Source: Diprion similis
Taxonomy: Eukaryota; Arthropoda; Insecta; Hymenoptera; Diprionidae
Direction: 5' to 3'
Length of the DNA stretch: 64,000 bases
NCBI RefSeq assembly: GCF_021155765.1
Contig: NC_060114.1
Coordinates: forward strand, 5,518,001 to 5,582,000
A model generated the notes under the pieces. That model saw only the letters and a list, made by a program, of their open reading frames with translations. It was not told the origin of the DNA and searched no databases. Shown in pieces: positions 48,619 through 61,770 of this stretch (position 1 is the first letter of the stretch; the number at the start of each line of letters is the position of its first letter). A program made the translations under genes and the position numbers.

Positions 48619-49691
48619 ATCGTTTATTTTTTGCTTCTCTTTACATTTTATTCAGATGTTTACTCGATTGTTTGTTTGTTTTGTTTTTTGTTTTTTTTTA
48701 CGTTAAGACGGTGCGAAAATTCGCCAAAATTCGAGCTCACAAATCGGAGCTATGCAGTTTCCTTTGTAAGCAGCAAAATTGCAATTTTCATTCCTGACTA
48801 ACCGTTAATTGCATCAATTTAATCTGCGGAATTCTTGTCCCGGGGATGACATTTAATTCGTTAGTCTGTCGCATGTGCGGTAAAAGTGGCACGGATGAAT
48901 CGCGGCGAACAAGTTGTTACAAGAAATTATCTCTTTTCTCCAAGATCCCAAGGCCTTGGGCAATCCTCTGTATACACATATACCTATATACCTACAATAC
49001 GTAACTGTCAACGGTGGATTATAGTAGGTATGTGAATTGTTGCGATGATCTCTTGCTGGGCTTGTAGATCATCGTTTGCGTCTCGTCTGTGCAGTACGAA
49101 GACTACAACTGCACAATTTATTATCGATGTTAGAAGAATGTTGCAGACCTCGATTTACAAAGAAAAACAAGATCTCATTGAGCTCGATCAGCCTAATCAG
49201 TGATCATTGCGATTCTCAGCGGTGTAGAATGTAATAGTAATGAGTTTCCAGTTCTGAGAAACCTGCGTGAGCTGTAATATGATCGTTAAAAACGCGTCGA
49301 AGTTATTTAGAACGAACAAAAATTTTTACTGATCTAATTGCCGGATTCTTTTTTTTTAGGTCAAATTTTCATTCTTGTCAAGGGAAGCTGCAACCTTTTG
49401 AATTTTAATTAGCTGAAAACGTAGCAAATAAACTTCGAAAAAATATCCATTTTTGTACAATTTCACAAGAAATCTGATTTTACATATCTTCTTTTACTAG
49501 TAAGGATGTAGTCTCTTGGCCATACTGTATCGGTCATACTATTGTTTTATTATATTCAAACGTTTCGACTGTAGTACCATGGTCAGCCATCTTCAGTGCT
49601 AAAATAGCACAAAAACGATATATTAATTCTAAGTTAGTTGCACATCATAAGTGGGAAACAGAAACCCACGCGGTCTTCAGAGCATCTACCG
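48619..49691. other. Intergenic with a possible retroelement scrap
   Basis: No gene seen. Around 49545-49600 the minus strand reads CTGAAGATGGCTGACC and CGAAACGTTTG, words often seen in insect interspersed repeats; too little remains to assign a family. Confidence 0.35.
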
Positions 49692-50008
49692 CTAATTTGA
49701 GGTTATAATCCTCGATTACATTTTCATTTATCGAAACAATTTTTGTACAAACATGTTGAAGGGGTTAAATATCGTGTATACAGTCTAATTTGAGGTTATA
49801 ATCCTCGATTACATTTTCATTTATCGAAACAATTTTTGTACAAACATGTTGAAGGGGTTAAATATCGTGTATACAGTCTAATTTGAGGTTATAATCCTCG
49901 ATTACATTTTCATTTATCGAAACAATTTTTGTACAGACATGTTGAAGGGGTTAAATATCGTGTATACAGTCTAATTTGAGGTTATAATCCTCGATTACAT
50001 TTTCATTT
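49692..50008. repeat. 93-bp minisatellite, 3.4 copies
   Basis: Units begin at 49692, 49785, 49878 and 49971 (CTAATTTGAGGTTATAATCC), period exactly 93, the fourth unit breaking off after about 38 bases. The copies differ at about one base, so the amplification is recent. Confidence 0.95.
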
Positions 50009-52764
50009 GTTATATATCATTCATAAACTTTGAAACTGCAGTCAAATTGACTGGTCACTGCAGACGGCCTCAAAAAATGTACCCGATGCAATACCTACGC
50101 CCGAATCCCCGTTGGGACACAAAAAGGCTTCGCCTCAGGTGTGTCAAATATAATTTTCATCACCGCTGCGGCAGGAGATGAGGCAGCCGTCTATTTACAC
50201 GGTGATTATAATCCAGTAAATACATTGCTTTCTATGTTATATTTGCTTCAAATGAATCATAAACGTTGATTCAGAATTTCTCTGCGGAATTTGGAACATG
50301 TTTGCTCAGCAATTTTTTTTTATTTTGTTTTCATTACCAAACAGTAATTTAAAACTGTTAGCATATGTACGGTTTCGAGATCATTTTTACCAAGCTGATT
50401 CACAGTATTCGAAAGTTTGAGAAACTTGGAGTCATTATTAGATAATTTTTGTCAAACTGGGATAAAATTTTGGGTTTAATTTTTTCGTTTCAACCTTGAA
50501 TTTCTGTTCAATATCAATACAAATTGAAACGTAGTTTAGATATTATTTCTCTTCGAACGGTAATAATTATTTTCAAGGATTTTCAGATTAGTTTTGTAAA
50601 TTTAATTTGCGGCATCGATCCCCTTCACTAATTGCGATGCAAGTGTTATGAAATCACTAACGATCATTAAACACGTTCAAGCTTTTACTCAGATTTTCGC
50701 AATAAATCTAATTATTTATATATTTATATTTATGTAACAGACTCGCGAGAACAGAATTTCATACAAAATAATCGCGATATTCAAGGGAAAAAACTGTATT
50801 TCGTAATTCGCTTTAAACTCAAGGATATTTGAGCCCATGGGAACCTCACGCATACCAGCAGGATGCGCTATGAAGTAAAAGTGAAAAAAGAAGGAAGAAA
50901 AAAGATGAACACGTAGAGACAAAAAGTTGAAAATAAAAAAAAAATAAAACAAAAAAAAAATTGCGGTTGCAAGGAAACGAAATTCGAACGAATAGATTCA
51001 TTCGCCATGGGATACTGACTGCATATTCGATTACAGAAAATGTCGATTATTTCGATTGTGTTACCGCCGTTAACGCGGTTCACTGCGCCTTCGAAACAAC
51101 CGCAGCCATTTAAGCTTAAATGTGTTTTCTTGCTTACACATTTATTTGTCTCCATTTTATTTTATATCGGTTGAATTTTGTCATTAGAAAAATCATTATC
51201 CGCAGATGAGTGGCTGTAATAAGATGGATCAACGATCAGTCTTGAACCAACGGCGGATTTGAAACTAACCTAGAATTAGCAAAGCTAGAGAGAAACAACC
51301 GCGCGAGTGAAGAAGAAAACCTTTTTACATAATATTTGGCGAGACAAATATTCGTGGATTCCGCTGGATAAATGTTGATTTTTGAGGTCTACATTCATCG
51401 AAAGTGCAACACAACAGCACGATCATGATTCTTGCCATTTTTTTCTGTGAGACAAAATCGTCATCGTCAAATTTTTTGTACGGAAAACGATCGTGTTATC
51501 AAAATAAAATTCCAAGTGAGCCAGATAACGGCAGTCATGCTGGTTTCATTCCAGCGTTCCTAATTCGATTCCAACCCGCCAATGTTCTACTGTATTCAAC
51601 TGTTTATCCGATTTTCAACCAATCTACGTTATTTGAAGCTGACAATCCAAATCCAGAAATCGTTTCTGTTGAAAAATTTTTCTTGAAAGCTTGTTCGAGA
51701 GACTCTAATTTAGAACGGATCAAGTCACACATACACACAAAAAAGTGTAGGAAAACAAATAAGCGAATGAAACATCGATCTATCGGTCGATTTCAAACCT
51801 GCACGGATTATGGATACCGAGAATTACAAAGAGGCCAATTTCGCACGGTTGTATTCAGTTACCTACCGGCGCGATGAAAGATCAACGCGGTGACTTTTGC
51901 GGCAGATAGGACGGCCCGTTCTTTCCTCCTTTTGCGCCTCAGTTTTTTTTATCTTGCATCTTTTGTCACGCCCGAAGTACTGAAACTTATACGTATATAT
52001 ATATTACAGAATGTAAAAACTATCCTACGCTCTCACAGCCGTTCATCGTTTCTCCGATTGTCATTCTTCCTTCATTCTTCCTTCATTCTCTCTTCATTAA
52101 TGTTTTCTTCTTTTTTCTTCCTTGTAACGAAAATTCGACGTCTTATTGATTAGATTGAAAATAAATAAAAAAAAATTTAAGTTTTTGTAAAAGTTAGAGT
52201 TTCTATTAAAATTTTTCGCTGTATATTTTCAAGTTGAATTTCAAATTAAAAAACTGGAAAAAATATATGCTTTTTCCAGAGCAATGCCTTGTATTTTTCA
52301 CATCCGTAAATTGCATCAAAAAGATATCCAGAGTAAAAAAATGAGATTCTGTGAAACGTATTCTGTGAACCAATAGCCGGAAGACCAGACAGCACACGTG
52401 TACATAATCGCATACACATACATAGATATTTGTGAGAATTCAGTTCATTCATTTCGTTCACCATAAAAGTTCAATCGCCTGATGGTGAAAGGCCTCAGAA
52501 CGTTGATAAACTCCCTAGGAATTAATGTGGCGCGCGTCTTAATCGAGACTCGTGATTGCGACAATTGTCGGGAGTTGACTCTGCGATTGAACTCTGCAGG
52601 AACGAAGTGACGTCACTCCGAGAACCATATGTAAGAAGCAGGCGTGGCAAACGCGAACGGAATACGCCTATACATACATAAAGAACTAGTAAATATACGC
52701 ATAGAGCAAATAAATAAATACGCGAAAAAAACGCTCATTTTTTACATTTTCTAGAATCGATCGA
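50009..52764. other. Intergenic, nothing identified
   Basis: AT-rich with short unsupported frames. The longest plus-strand frame (about 51425-51877 from its first ATG) has no recognisable domain and a composition like its surroundings. A GC-richer stretch lies at 50040-50215. Confidence 0.45.
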
Positions 52765-53448
52765 GGGAGTATTCTGGTCTAGAGGCCTAAGTTTTAGGCA
52801 TTTTTCTAAGTGAGATAAAACAGAAATGAAAAACAATTTTACCATCCATTTTTTTACAAGACCTTTGATGATGTTTCAAGAATACAAAAAAAATTCATCG
52901 ATAAAAAAAATCAAAATTACAAAAAGTTACAGGATGGTCACGCGGGGGCTACAAAACGAAAGGCGCGTCCTGGTCGACATGTTTTTGACTCTGGTAATGG
53001 TCCGAAACAAAAAAATCCAAAGAAATTCCTCGTTAGTAAAGACGACTCAATAGTCCAGAGCATGAGAAGAGAAAAAAAAAATTTTCACAAAATGCCGACG
53101 ATTTGAAAGAAACTTTTTTTGTGCCCATATTTTTTGACCTTCCCGAATTTTAAAAAAATAGCAAATCTTCTTTTGTTTAATCCGCACTTCTAACCATAGA
53201 GGGATATACAAAAAACATTTCCACCAAATTTCCAACCGTATCGAAAAAAGTAGTTTCAAGAAAAACGCGTTTAAACATTCGTTCCGGCCTGACCGGCTTA
53301 GTTGGCGCATCACTAAAAAAAAACTGTAACTCCGAAAATAATTTGAATTTCCGAAAACCCATTTAGAGGCTTATTCTTGAAGGTCTAAGCTTTGAAAATA
53401 TGGAAGAAAAAAAATTGATTTTTTCAAATTTCTAAACCAGAATACCCC
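52765..53448. mobile_element. Possible TIR element, about 0.68 kb
   Basis: GGGAGTATTCTGGTCTAGA at the left end is inverted at the right end (TCTAAACCAGAATACCCC), about 16 of 19 positions matching. The inside has no transposase and many A or T runs. No target duplication could be fixed. A non-autonomous DNA element is the simplest reading. Confidence 0.55.
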
Positions 53449-56147
53449 TTAAAATGATCGACATCTAGCTGAATATGTTAATTACTCGACTGTCCCATTT
53501 TTTTGTGAATTAATTTGTCAACTAGACCGTAATAGTTTTCTCTAGATATTTTTTATAGTTATGTATAATTGTATATCTTTTGTTTATCCAGGACTTTTTC
53601 ACACGCACTTCAATTATAATTGATGATAAAATTTTGTTTAACGATACTGAACCAGGTCAATAAAAACGACACTGAAAATTCCCAAAATAAATAGCATTTA
53701 GATGTTACATGGCGTGTGCGAAGTGCTTTTATACGTCTACTTCCGGTCTTGAATGGTCCGTATTTGGTTTTACAGGGTTGGAAAGAGGCCGCGATACTAG
53801 GTGGAGTGAATCAGTCAAGTGAACTGACATGAGCAACGAGTAATTAGCTCTTACTTTTTGAAGGGCTGCGTTGGTGTCTCCTTACGCGATGTCGAAGGTT
53901 TACTCATCGAAACGATGAGAAGTCAATTTAACGACGAATTGAACGATGCAGGATGAAGTCAAAAGCGACCAAAATAAGGTTTCCAGACATTCAAAACGTC
54001 TAGTTGACCAAGCAAGTTGAACATATGGGTTTAATCACGCAACGCTAAAAGCGAAATACTCAAAAAGGCTATGAAAGTTAGGAAAATTTTAAATGAATCG
54101 ATATAGTTAAAAATTAAGCAATTCTTTTACTTCACGATGACTTCGTTGACTTCGAAAAATTGAAAATTTGGACTCCATAAGTTATCGAAAAACTAAAATT
54201 TACTCAACAGATCTTGAAAACTAGTGTTGAATATAATTGATTAGAACAACTTGAAAAGGCTTCGAAAAACTTCAAAACGAAAAAAACTAGTTTACAAGTT
54301 TCGAAAAAACTCCGAGTTATTAAAATCCAAACACTGTAAAGCATCCAAAATCACCTTTGGTGATTTAAAAATATTTCAAATTACTTCGAAAAGAATTTGA
54401 AATATTTCAAGGAAATTCAAATAATCTCAACTCATGATTCCAAAGACGTTGAAAAACTTTGAATAGTTTCAAGTGACTTTGAAAAAGCTTGAAAAGAGTT
54501 TCGAGTCCTAAAAGAATGTTGTGAAATGCTGAAGTACCTATTCAATTCCGTTCAAAAATCTTTCTTTCAAATTGCCTGAAATTTCGAGTAAAGGTTTTCA
54601 ACAAGAAACAATACAACCGTATTTTGACAAAGACGAAGGAGAAAAAAAAACATCAAACTTTGTTTTAGAAAAAATTCACAAGGAATCTCAGTTAATTGTA
54701 AGTTTTTCAAACACAGTTTCTTATATACATTCCAAAAACTCTCTCTTTCTAATCTGGCTAATTTCTGCCATTCTACCATCGATGTATGAATCAATGCAGA
54801 CAAGTGATTCGTGAAATACAGCACTAATTCCCATATCGAAAAGTGAATAGAACTCTAAATAAGAGAACGTTCACGGTTGACCGCTGTCTTCTAAAGTTGC
54901 GGTGAGCTAACAGCTGCTGTCTTTAGAGGCATTCGAGTCGCGTTCGTGAGTTTGACAATGCCGAGATTTATTTCTCATGAGCTGCGTTTGATGGCAGGAT
55001 AGAAATTCACCTTTCCGCCATACCTGAACGTACATTGCGGGATTTCTTGAAAATAAATTTGTGAGCAGTCGGTTTAGAGTACCCGCTTGCCCAATTGTAC
55101 ATCGACGCTTCTTTGTCATCTGCAGAGCTAATTTTCCGCTTTGTGGAATCCTTGAATTCAGACGACGCCATCTGGTGGCGAATATACTCAACACCAAAGC
55201 GGGTGTACTTATAAACGTAATTTTCTGTCGTATTTTACACTTCAGATTGACCTAATGGCACGGAAATAAGGTTTTTCGTGTATTCGATCATCAAATTGAT
55301 CAGCTTGACCCATTGTGGTCGTATTATTGTTTGAATGGGTGTGTTTGGTGACTGAGAGTTGACAAACGACTACAAAAGATTAAACGATCAGCTGTTACTA
55401 CTTACGCCGCTATATTGTCGTAAGAGTATCAAAGACTGAAAAAAAGTAGCTCTAGCGAGTCAATTCAAATCTCATTAAGAAAAGTTTATATTCTAACTTA
55501 GAAAAGATTATAAAATATTTAATTTCAATCACATAAACACCTTGTTATTAACATCGCTTGGAGTAATCATGGACTATTCTACTATTTTTTTGTCAAAAAT
55601 TCCATACAGTTTGTCTGATTCTAATGAAAATTAATAGCTCATTTTATGAGCAAACAATTTCTGTACAAAACTTGACAAAGATAGATTTTTTTGAGCTCAT
55701 CAGTTGAAAAAAAAACACATGGAGTTTCCGGTGTGAATATGACAGAATAAAGTGATTTCTCTGATTTTGTTAATACAATCAAGTGTTCGCATCTTATATT
55801 CTATGTTTGAATATTTTTTTCCTATTATAAGCACTTTTTTAGTGAGATGAAATTAAATTAGCACGAATGGCAGTTTTTTCTGACCCGATTGATCGATTTT
55901 TCTGTTTGCCTCAGATCTGAAAAATCGTACAAAAAATAGTACCTAATAATAATAAATGTGAAACGTCAAGGGAAAAAGTGGCCAAAATTAAACATTCAAT
56001 ACACAATATCATTTGAATCGCAAAGAACCGCGCCTATATTCTGCAAACAGACTGGCAGTGAATACAAAACAGGTAAAATAGGCCTTCTAGCCTTTCCTTA
56101 CATTCTCACTTCTGAGTATCACCGGTAAGTGATTTCGGCTCCGTGCA
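53449..56147. other. Intergenic with cryptic simple sequence
   Basis: From about 54100 to 54560 the sequence repeats CTTGAAAA, TTCAAA and TTCGAAAAA words without a fixed period, similar in style to 24180-24600. A GC-richer stretch lies at 54850-55200. No gene found. Confidence 0.45.
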
Positions 56148-56510
56148 TACCATGTGTCCGTAAGGAAAGTGCGCACCTTATACACGTGCGTCAAATCGTT
56201 CGAATCTTATTGGCCGAAATTTACCCCCGTGATTCAGCAGCCCATGCAATACCAATCACGAATGTCAGAAAATGTCCCTAGGAAATGTAGGCTCCTAGGG
56301 ACATTTTCTATCAGTTTTTGATTTCGACAGTTTTCTAACAGTTACCGCCTGATTGAGCAGCCAACTCAATACCAATCACGACTGTCAAAAAATATCCCTA
56401 GGAACCCACCGTTAGCTGCCGTAGGCTCCTAGGGACATTTTTTGACAGCCTCGATTGGCATTGCGTCGGCTGCTCAATTAGGCGCACACTTTCCTCATGG
56501 ACACACGGTA
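56148..56510. mobile_element. MITE with nested palindromes
   Basis: Outer inverted repeats of about 28 bases (TACCATGTGTCCGTAAGGAA at left, complement of GGACACACGGTA at right) flanked by TA, which fits a Tc1/mariner-type target. Inside are two related units: both carry ATACCAATCACGA-TGTCA followed by TCCCTAGGA and its complement TCCTAGGGACATTTT, so each folds back on itself. The second unit is longer and has GATTGAGCAGCC matched by GGCTGCTCAATTAGG. No coding. Confidence 0.8.
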
Positions 56511-56796
56511 TAATCCGTGTTTATTCTCCATAGGCACTCACGCACTCAAGAGGCGTACCTATGCGGTTTGCCGCGTCATTCTTGTACCCACTGCATGTAC
56601 AGTATGACTCGATAAAAGACGTGCAACTAGTCGCGAGTGAGTCTTGCTTTCTGGAACGCGACTGAATCACTGCGGAACTGCAACTCCTTGCGTAAATTGA
56701 CCTCTTCTATTATATCCGTACAATATTCACGCCGAGGCAAATTTCACCCTACATTTTGTCATGTTCATGATCCTGTATTAAAATTTACACACGTAA

Positions 56797-57208
56797 ATGA
56801 GGTATTCCATCCCAAGTGTGTAAGCCCGTGACCCTCACCCTCTCGGATTTTTTTTATTTTTTTTTATATGATCGCATTGAGTCTAAAAGACACCCTCATA
56901 TTTTTTTTAGATTTTTTCAAACATCCCTTATATAAAAAAAAAAACGTCATTTTTTAAAAATCTGCCCACTACGGGTGATAGCTTGAAAATTTTTATATGT
57001 TATCACGGTTTTTTGAGAATTTTTTTAGATTTAAAAAAAATGGCGTTTTTTTTAAATTTTTTTTTTTTTTCAAATAAGGGATGTTTGAAAAAATCTAAAA
57101 AAAATATGAGGGTGTCTTTTAGACTCAATGCGATCATATAAAAAAAAATCGAAAAAATCCGAGAGGGTGAGGGTCACGGGTTTACACACTTGGGATGGAA
57201 TACCTCAT
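56797..57208. mobile_element. 412-bp near-perfect palindromic MITE
   Basis: Left arm 56797-56937 and right arm 57073-57208 are nearly exact complements, beginning ATGAGGTATTCCATCCCAAG and running through CGTGACCCTCACCCTCTCGG, GATCGCATTGAGTC and TTCAAACATCCCTTA. The inner part is also partly palindromic (GTGATA with TATCAC), leaving a loop of about 20 bases. The arms differ at only a few positions apart from A/T-run lengths, implying a young insertion or arm homogenisation. Confidence 0.88.
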
Positions 57209-60200
57209 ATACAACTTGTCATAACCTCAAACAGCATCATTTCCGCTGCGAAATATCTTTGGCACTCTTCGAGATAAACGTCTGTAATTTTTTCATTTTT
57301 CTTCATACCTTTCTCGTAAGTACCGTATGTTCAGATCTAAAGTTTATTTTTTTCTCCCCTTTGAAGGAATTGCAGGATGTCGAGAACTTTTTAAGGATCG
57401 AACCATCAAAATACGGGATATTATGGGGTTGAGTTCAACGTTTCCTCACCGAATCCGGATTCCGGATGGAATCGAAAAGGGGAAAAATTGCCTCAATTTC
57501 CGAGCACTCAGCTGCTCTGGTCGTACCGAGAAAGCTGTATAACTAATTAGTATTTGTCAGAATTTGTCAGAAAAGCGGATGTAAACTCAGAGTGGAAAAA
57601 CATCATTTAAACACCGAATAATAATAAGATCCGGACAGAGAAATTGTCCCGATATCACCGCCGTTATTTCTTTTTCGGTTACCAGTATTGACTGCATTCG
57701 TTGATAAATTTCTATTACACTTGGTTTATATTCTAATTATTCATTTCTTTTTGAACTTGTGTAATTGATTCTTCTTCGTTTATGCATTTTGATCTTTCTT
57801 TCGTTGCGTGGTGTTGAAATGTTTTGAAAAAATCTGTGAATAATTATAAAAGATTGTGATGAAATGTTTTTAAAAAAATGAATAATTTTCCAAACAAAAT
57901 CCCTAAAATAGGGTTTTCGTTTTTTTTTTTCACTTTCAACGCGTGGATGTAACGCTGCATATCATTATTAAATGTATTTTTAGAAGCCTGGTTCGCGTTC
58001 GCGATTGCTGGTTATCTTAACTTGTGTATATACATATAGTAGGCATTCGTATCCTAAGTACATGCAGCTTGACTGGATTATCTTAACTGCACCTACTACA
58101 AAAATACGCATACATGTACGAGTATGCTTATGCATACATATATTTGTAGTTGTATAAAGCACGTGTATGCTGTAAATATGGGCGCATAAAACTGGAGAAA
58201 GAAATTTCTCCGAAATATAAAGAACAAACGACACAAAAAGCTCGTTGTCCAAACTACAACGTTCCATGCACTATGAATAAATTATTCTTGACGCGAACTC
58301 CGCATGTGAACGCACAAAAAAAAATCTCGACGCTATATTACAGTTTACTTTAAATGAAGATTGTGCGTCAGGAATTTAACTTCGCACTCATTACTAATCT
58401 GAGGAACATTTTTTTTTCAATAGGAATGACTTTTTGCAATCTTCAATGAATTTCTATAGTTCGTCGAATTGTACAGGAGAAGGTCGCGAGTAAAACATCG
58501 TTCAGATTTTGAGGGGTTTTCCAAACCATCGAAATTCTCAATTTTCTGACGACAGTCGTTTTTGTAAGAACTTTTTTGGATTTTTGCTGTAAACTTTAAT
58601 TGAATACTGGAAAATGGATATAGTAATTGTACATTTTACAACGTCAACAAAACAAAATATCCACTAGTAGTAGTCTCAATAATGATCAAACTCTGATAGT
58701 TAAGTTTTCATTGACTATTGTTAGTCTGATTCCATACAGTGTCCTATAAAGTTATTAGTTATACTATGTAAAAGCAGCAAAAATAGTAGTTATTAAAACT
58801 ATTATGTTCATTGGATTCAACACAACTATTTTGATACAATATTATGTTATCGTGTCGTTTATTATTTTCGGCCGTTTATCGAGTAATCGATGCACACATA
58901 CCCAGAGTATAATAGACAACTATTCCAATAAATTTTAAATTTACTAAACTATTTTTCAAAACCGTTTTAACCAACGTAATATAATATGCACTTCGAAAAT
59001 ATGATAGTCACCTTGGAGTTTTTTACAATACAACTCTCAAGAAGAGCAGAATAATAATCAAGAATTTCATAACCTCAAAATGAAGGAATGAAAAACAGCT
59101 GAACTCGCAGTCATTCAGTCAGTTGACTTTTGGTTAACCCTGGCATGGAAATTGACCGGATGTAAAACTGGATACGACGAGGCAAATAATTATGCCAACG
59201 AAGACAATTGAGTGTCTAGGATCGGTATTTTTTCTGTTTTTTCCCTGCGGTAATCGGACGTCCGTGAATGAAGCGATGAATCAATGCGGATGCAGCAGGA
59301 CGTATAATATACACACTTAACCTCGGATGACACGGTCGTCAAGTTCATTACGAATTTTTCGAATTGATTTGTCAATTCGTTCGCACTGAAAAATCTAAGT
59401 CTCTTTCGCTGTTTAGTTTCCAATACGTTGTGATAGTTTCCGAAGTTTAATGATTTTCTTAAAGAATCGATCACCTATACTTTAAAATAATATATTCCTT
59501 CATAAAAGAGCTTTCTTTTTCTTTTTCAAACGAAAATCAGTCGTTGTTACAATTTCCCGATTATTAATAGGTTAGGATGTCCAAGTACAGAGAAGCTGAG
59601 CCTCAATAATTTTTAAATTAATAGTTCAAAGGACATAGGAAAATTAATCTTTTTCTCACTGTATGTAAAGGTACGCATTACTATCCTAAAATAATCGCAT
59701 CGAAATTTCTTTAGAATACAAGCTTTATCTTTGTGAAGAGTTAGATGTCGTAAAAACAAGAAAACAGTCCAAAGTTCAATTTGTTCCTGAAAAATTCTCA
59801 TTTTTGATACTCATTTACACCACGGAGAGTTACAACAAACTTTGAGACCGACCTATTTTACTGACTATGTTTGACTTGTTTATTTATATTTATATATTAA
59901 GGTGAAAAATATGACTATGCAATTAGTTTGGTAATTAAATGGAAAAATTTTTTTTACATATTACGCGGACCGTAAAATTCTGATAAAGAACGAGAAATTG
60001 AATTGCTTATTTATTGCGAAAATATAAATTTACGCGAGTTATGAACTGTTGCAGCGTTATCTGGCACGCAAATATTTTCACAGCGTGTATTTGCGCGACA
60101 ATCAAACTTTTGTTATACAGATATACTTCGAACATACATGATATGCAAATAAATGTATAATGCTTATTCTCTCTTGTTGTCAATATTGCTTTAGTATGCT

Positions 60201-60685
60201 AAACAACTGCCACTCATTTAAATATGAATTCTAAGATTCGTGGAACAATATATCTTATTGCAACTTTTTTTCTTATGAAATTCTAATCATCCACATAATA
60301 TTCATATGAATAGTTGAAAATTATCAACTTTTGACTATACAATCGACAAATAATGAGCATACAAGTACGGAAAAACTGCAAAAACTACAATTCTCATAAT
60401 GGTTCTCTTGCAATTTTCATGAATACGATTAAAGCTGTTTCAAAATGTTAACGCTAACAATTATATACCGAATTGTTATATCCGAAGAATTCAACATAAA
60501 AAATGACCATCTTCGAGAACAAATTTTCAAAATGTTAATCATGATTATTCTAGGTATTTATTTTCCGGTAAAAAAAAATTTCGCGCGGTAAATTTGTCAG
60601 TAAAAATAATAATGACAGGAAAAGTAAATATGCATGTACAATAATGTACATACATAGTAATTTTGAGAACTGGAGGAAAAAAGAT
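57209..60685. other. Intergenic, nothing identified
   Basis: About 3.5 kb of AT-rich DNA between the last palindromic element and the tRNA array. Only short chance frames; no splice-supported exon, repeat or RNA gene was recognised. Confidence 0.5.
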
Positions 60686-60757
60686 TGGAGATGCCGGGGA
60701 TCGAACCCGGGGCCTTTCACATGCAAAGCGAACGCTCTACCACTGAGCTACATCCCC
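60686..60757 (-). tRNA. tRNA-Ala-TGC: tRNA-Ala (anticodon TGC), array copy 1
   Basis: Full cloverleaf of 72 bases: acceptor GGGGATG with CATCTCC, D arm GCTC/GAGC, anticodon stem TTCGC/GTGAA around TTTGCAT, T arm CCGGG/CCCGG. This edge copy has T loop TTCGATC, unlike the inner copies, and a distinct left flank with a T6 terminator after AATC. Being on the minus strand it is the 3'-most gene of the array. Confidence 0.97.
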
Positions 60758-60840
60758 GCACACGGTGACGATGCAAACGTATTGGACATCGATTTTATTG
60801 TTGAGAAAATTTCGAAAACTACAAGAAAGAAGAAAAAAAC

Positions 60841-60912
60841 TGGAGATGCCGGGGATTGAACCCGGGGCCTTTCACATGCAAAGCGAACGCTCTACCACTG
60901 AGCTACATCCCC
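60841..60912 (-). tRNA. tRNA-Ala-TGC: tRNA-Ala (TGC), array copy 2
   Basis: Same cloverleaf as copy 1 but T loop TTCAATC, as in all inner copies. A T7 Pol III terminator follows one base after the gene. Confidence 0.97.
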
Positions 60913-60995
60913 GCACACGGTGACGATGCAAACGTATTGGGGATCGATTTTATTGTTGAGAAAATTTCGAAAACTACGAGGAAGAAGAAAAAAAC

Positions 60996-61067
60996 TGGAG
61001 ATGCCGGGGATTGAACCCGGGGCCTTTCACATGCAAAGCGAACGCTCTACCACTGAGCTACATCCCC
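60996..61067 (-). tRNA. tRNA-Ala-TGC: tRNA-Ala (TGC), array copy 3
   Basis: Intact 72-base cloverleaf, T7 terminator. The left spacer carries the ACGAGGAAG variant shared with copies 4, 6 and 7. Confidence 0.97.
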
Positions 61068-61150
61068 GCACACGGTGACGATGCAAACGTATTGGGGATC
61101 GATTTTATTGTTGAGAAAATTTCGAAAACTACGAGGAAGAAGAACAAAAC

Positions 61151-61222
61151 TGGAGATGCCGGGGATTGAACCCGGGGCCTTTCACATGCAAAGCGAACGC
61201 TCTACCACTGAGCTACATCCCC
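61151..61222 (-). tRNA. tRNA-Ala-TGC: tRNA-Ala (TGC), array copy 4
   Basis: Intact cloverleaf. The terminator is interrupted (TTTTG), only T4, so termination may be weaker than in neighbours. Confidence 0.97.
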
Positions 61223-61305
61223 GCACACGATGCCGATGCAAACGTATTGGGGATCAGTTTTGTTGTTGAGAAAATTTCGAAAACTACAAGAAAGAAGAAA
61301 AAAAC

Positions 61306-61377
61306 TGGAGATGCCGGGGATTGAACCCGGGGCCTTTCACATGCAAAGCGAACGCTCTACCACTGAGCTACATCCCC
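61306..61377 (-). tRNA. tRNA-Ala-TGC: tRNA-Ala (TGC), array copy 5
   Basis: Intact cloverleaf, T7 terminator, ACAAGAAAG spacer variant. Confidence 0.97.
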
Positions 61378-61460
61378 GCACACGGTGACGATGCAAACGT
61401 ATTGGGGATCGATTTTATTGTTGAGAAAATTTCGAAAACTACGAGGAAGAAGAAAAAAAC

Positions 61461-61532
61461 TGGAGATGCCGGGGATTGAACCCGGGGCCTTTCACATGCA
61501 AAGCGAACGCTCTACCACTGAGCTACATCCCC
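61461..61532 (-). tRNA. tRNA-Ala-TGC: tRNA-Ala (TGC), array copy 6
   Basis: Intact cloverleaf, T7 terminator; spacers on both sides match those of copies 2-3, indicating unit duplication. Confidence 0.97.
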
Positions 61533-61615
61533 GCACACGGTGACGATGCAAACGTATTGGGGATCGATTTTATTGTTGAGAAAATTTCGAAAACTACGAG
61601 GAAGAAGAAAAAAAC

Positions 61616-61687
61616 TGGAGATGCCGGGGATTGAACCCGGGGCCTTTCACATGCAAAGCGAACGCTCTACCACTGAGCTACATCCCC
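61616..61687 (-). tRNA. tRNA-Ala-TGC: tRNA-Ala (TGC), array copy 7
   Basis: Intact cloverleaf, T7 terminator; last copy with the ACGAGGAAG spacer variant. Confidence 0.97.
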
Positions 61688-61770
61688 GCACACGATGACG
61701 ATGCAAACGTATTGGGGATCACTTTTATTGTTGAGAAAATTTCGAAAACTACAAGAAAGAAGAAAAAAAC

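Noticed and set aside
49540-49640. Retroelement fragment from CTGAAGATGG/CGAAACGTTTG words
   Set aside because: Under 100 bases with no coding or ends; family cannot be assigned.
51404-51877. 157-codon plus-strand frame
   Set aside because: It opens with GTG, has no recognisable motif and no promoter or splice support.
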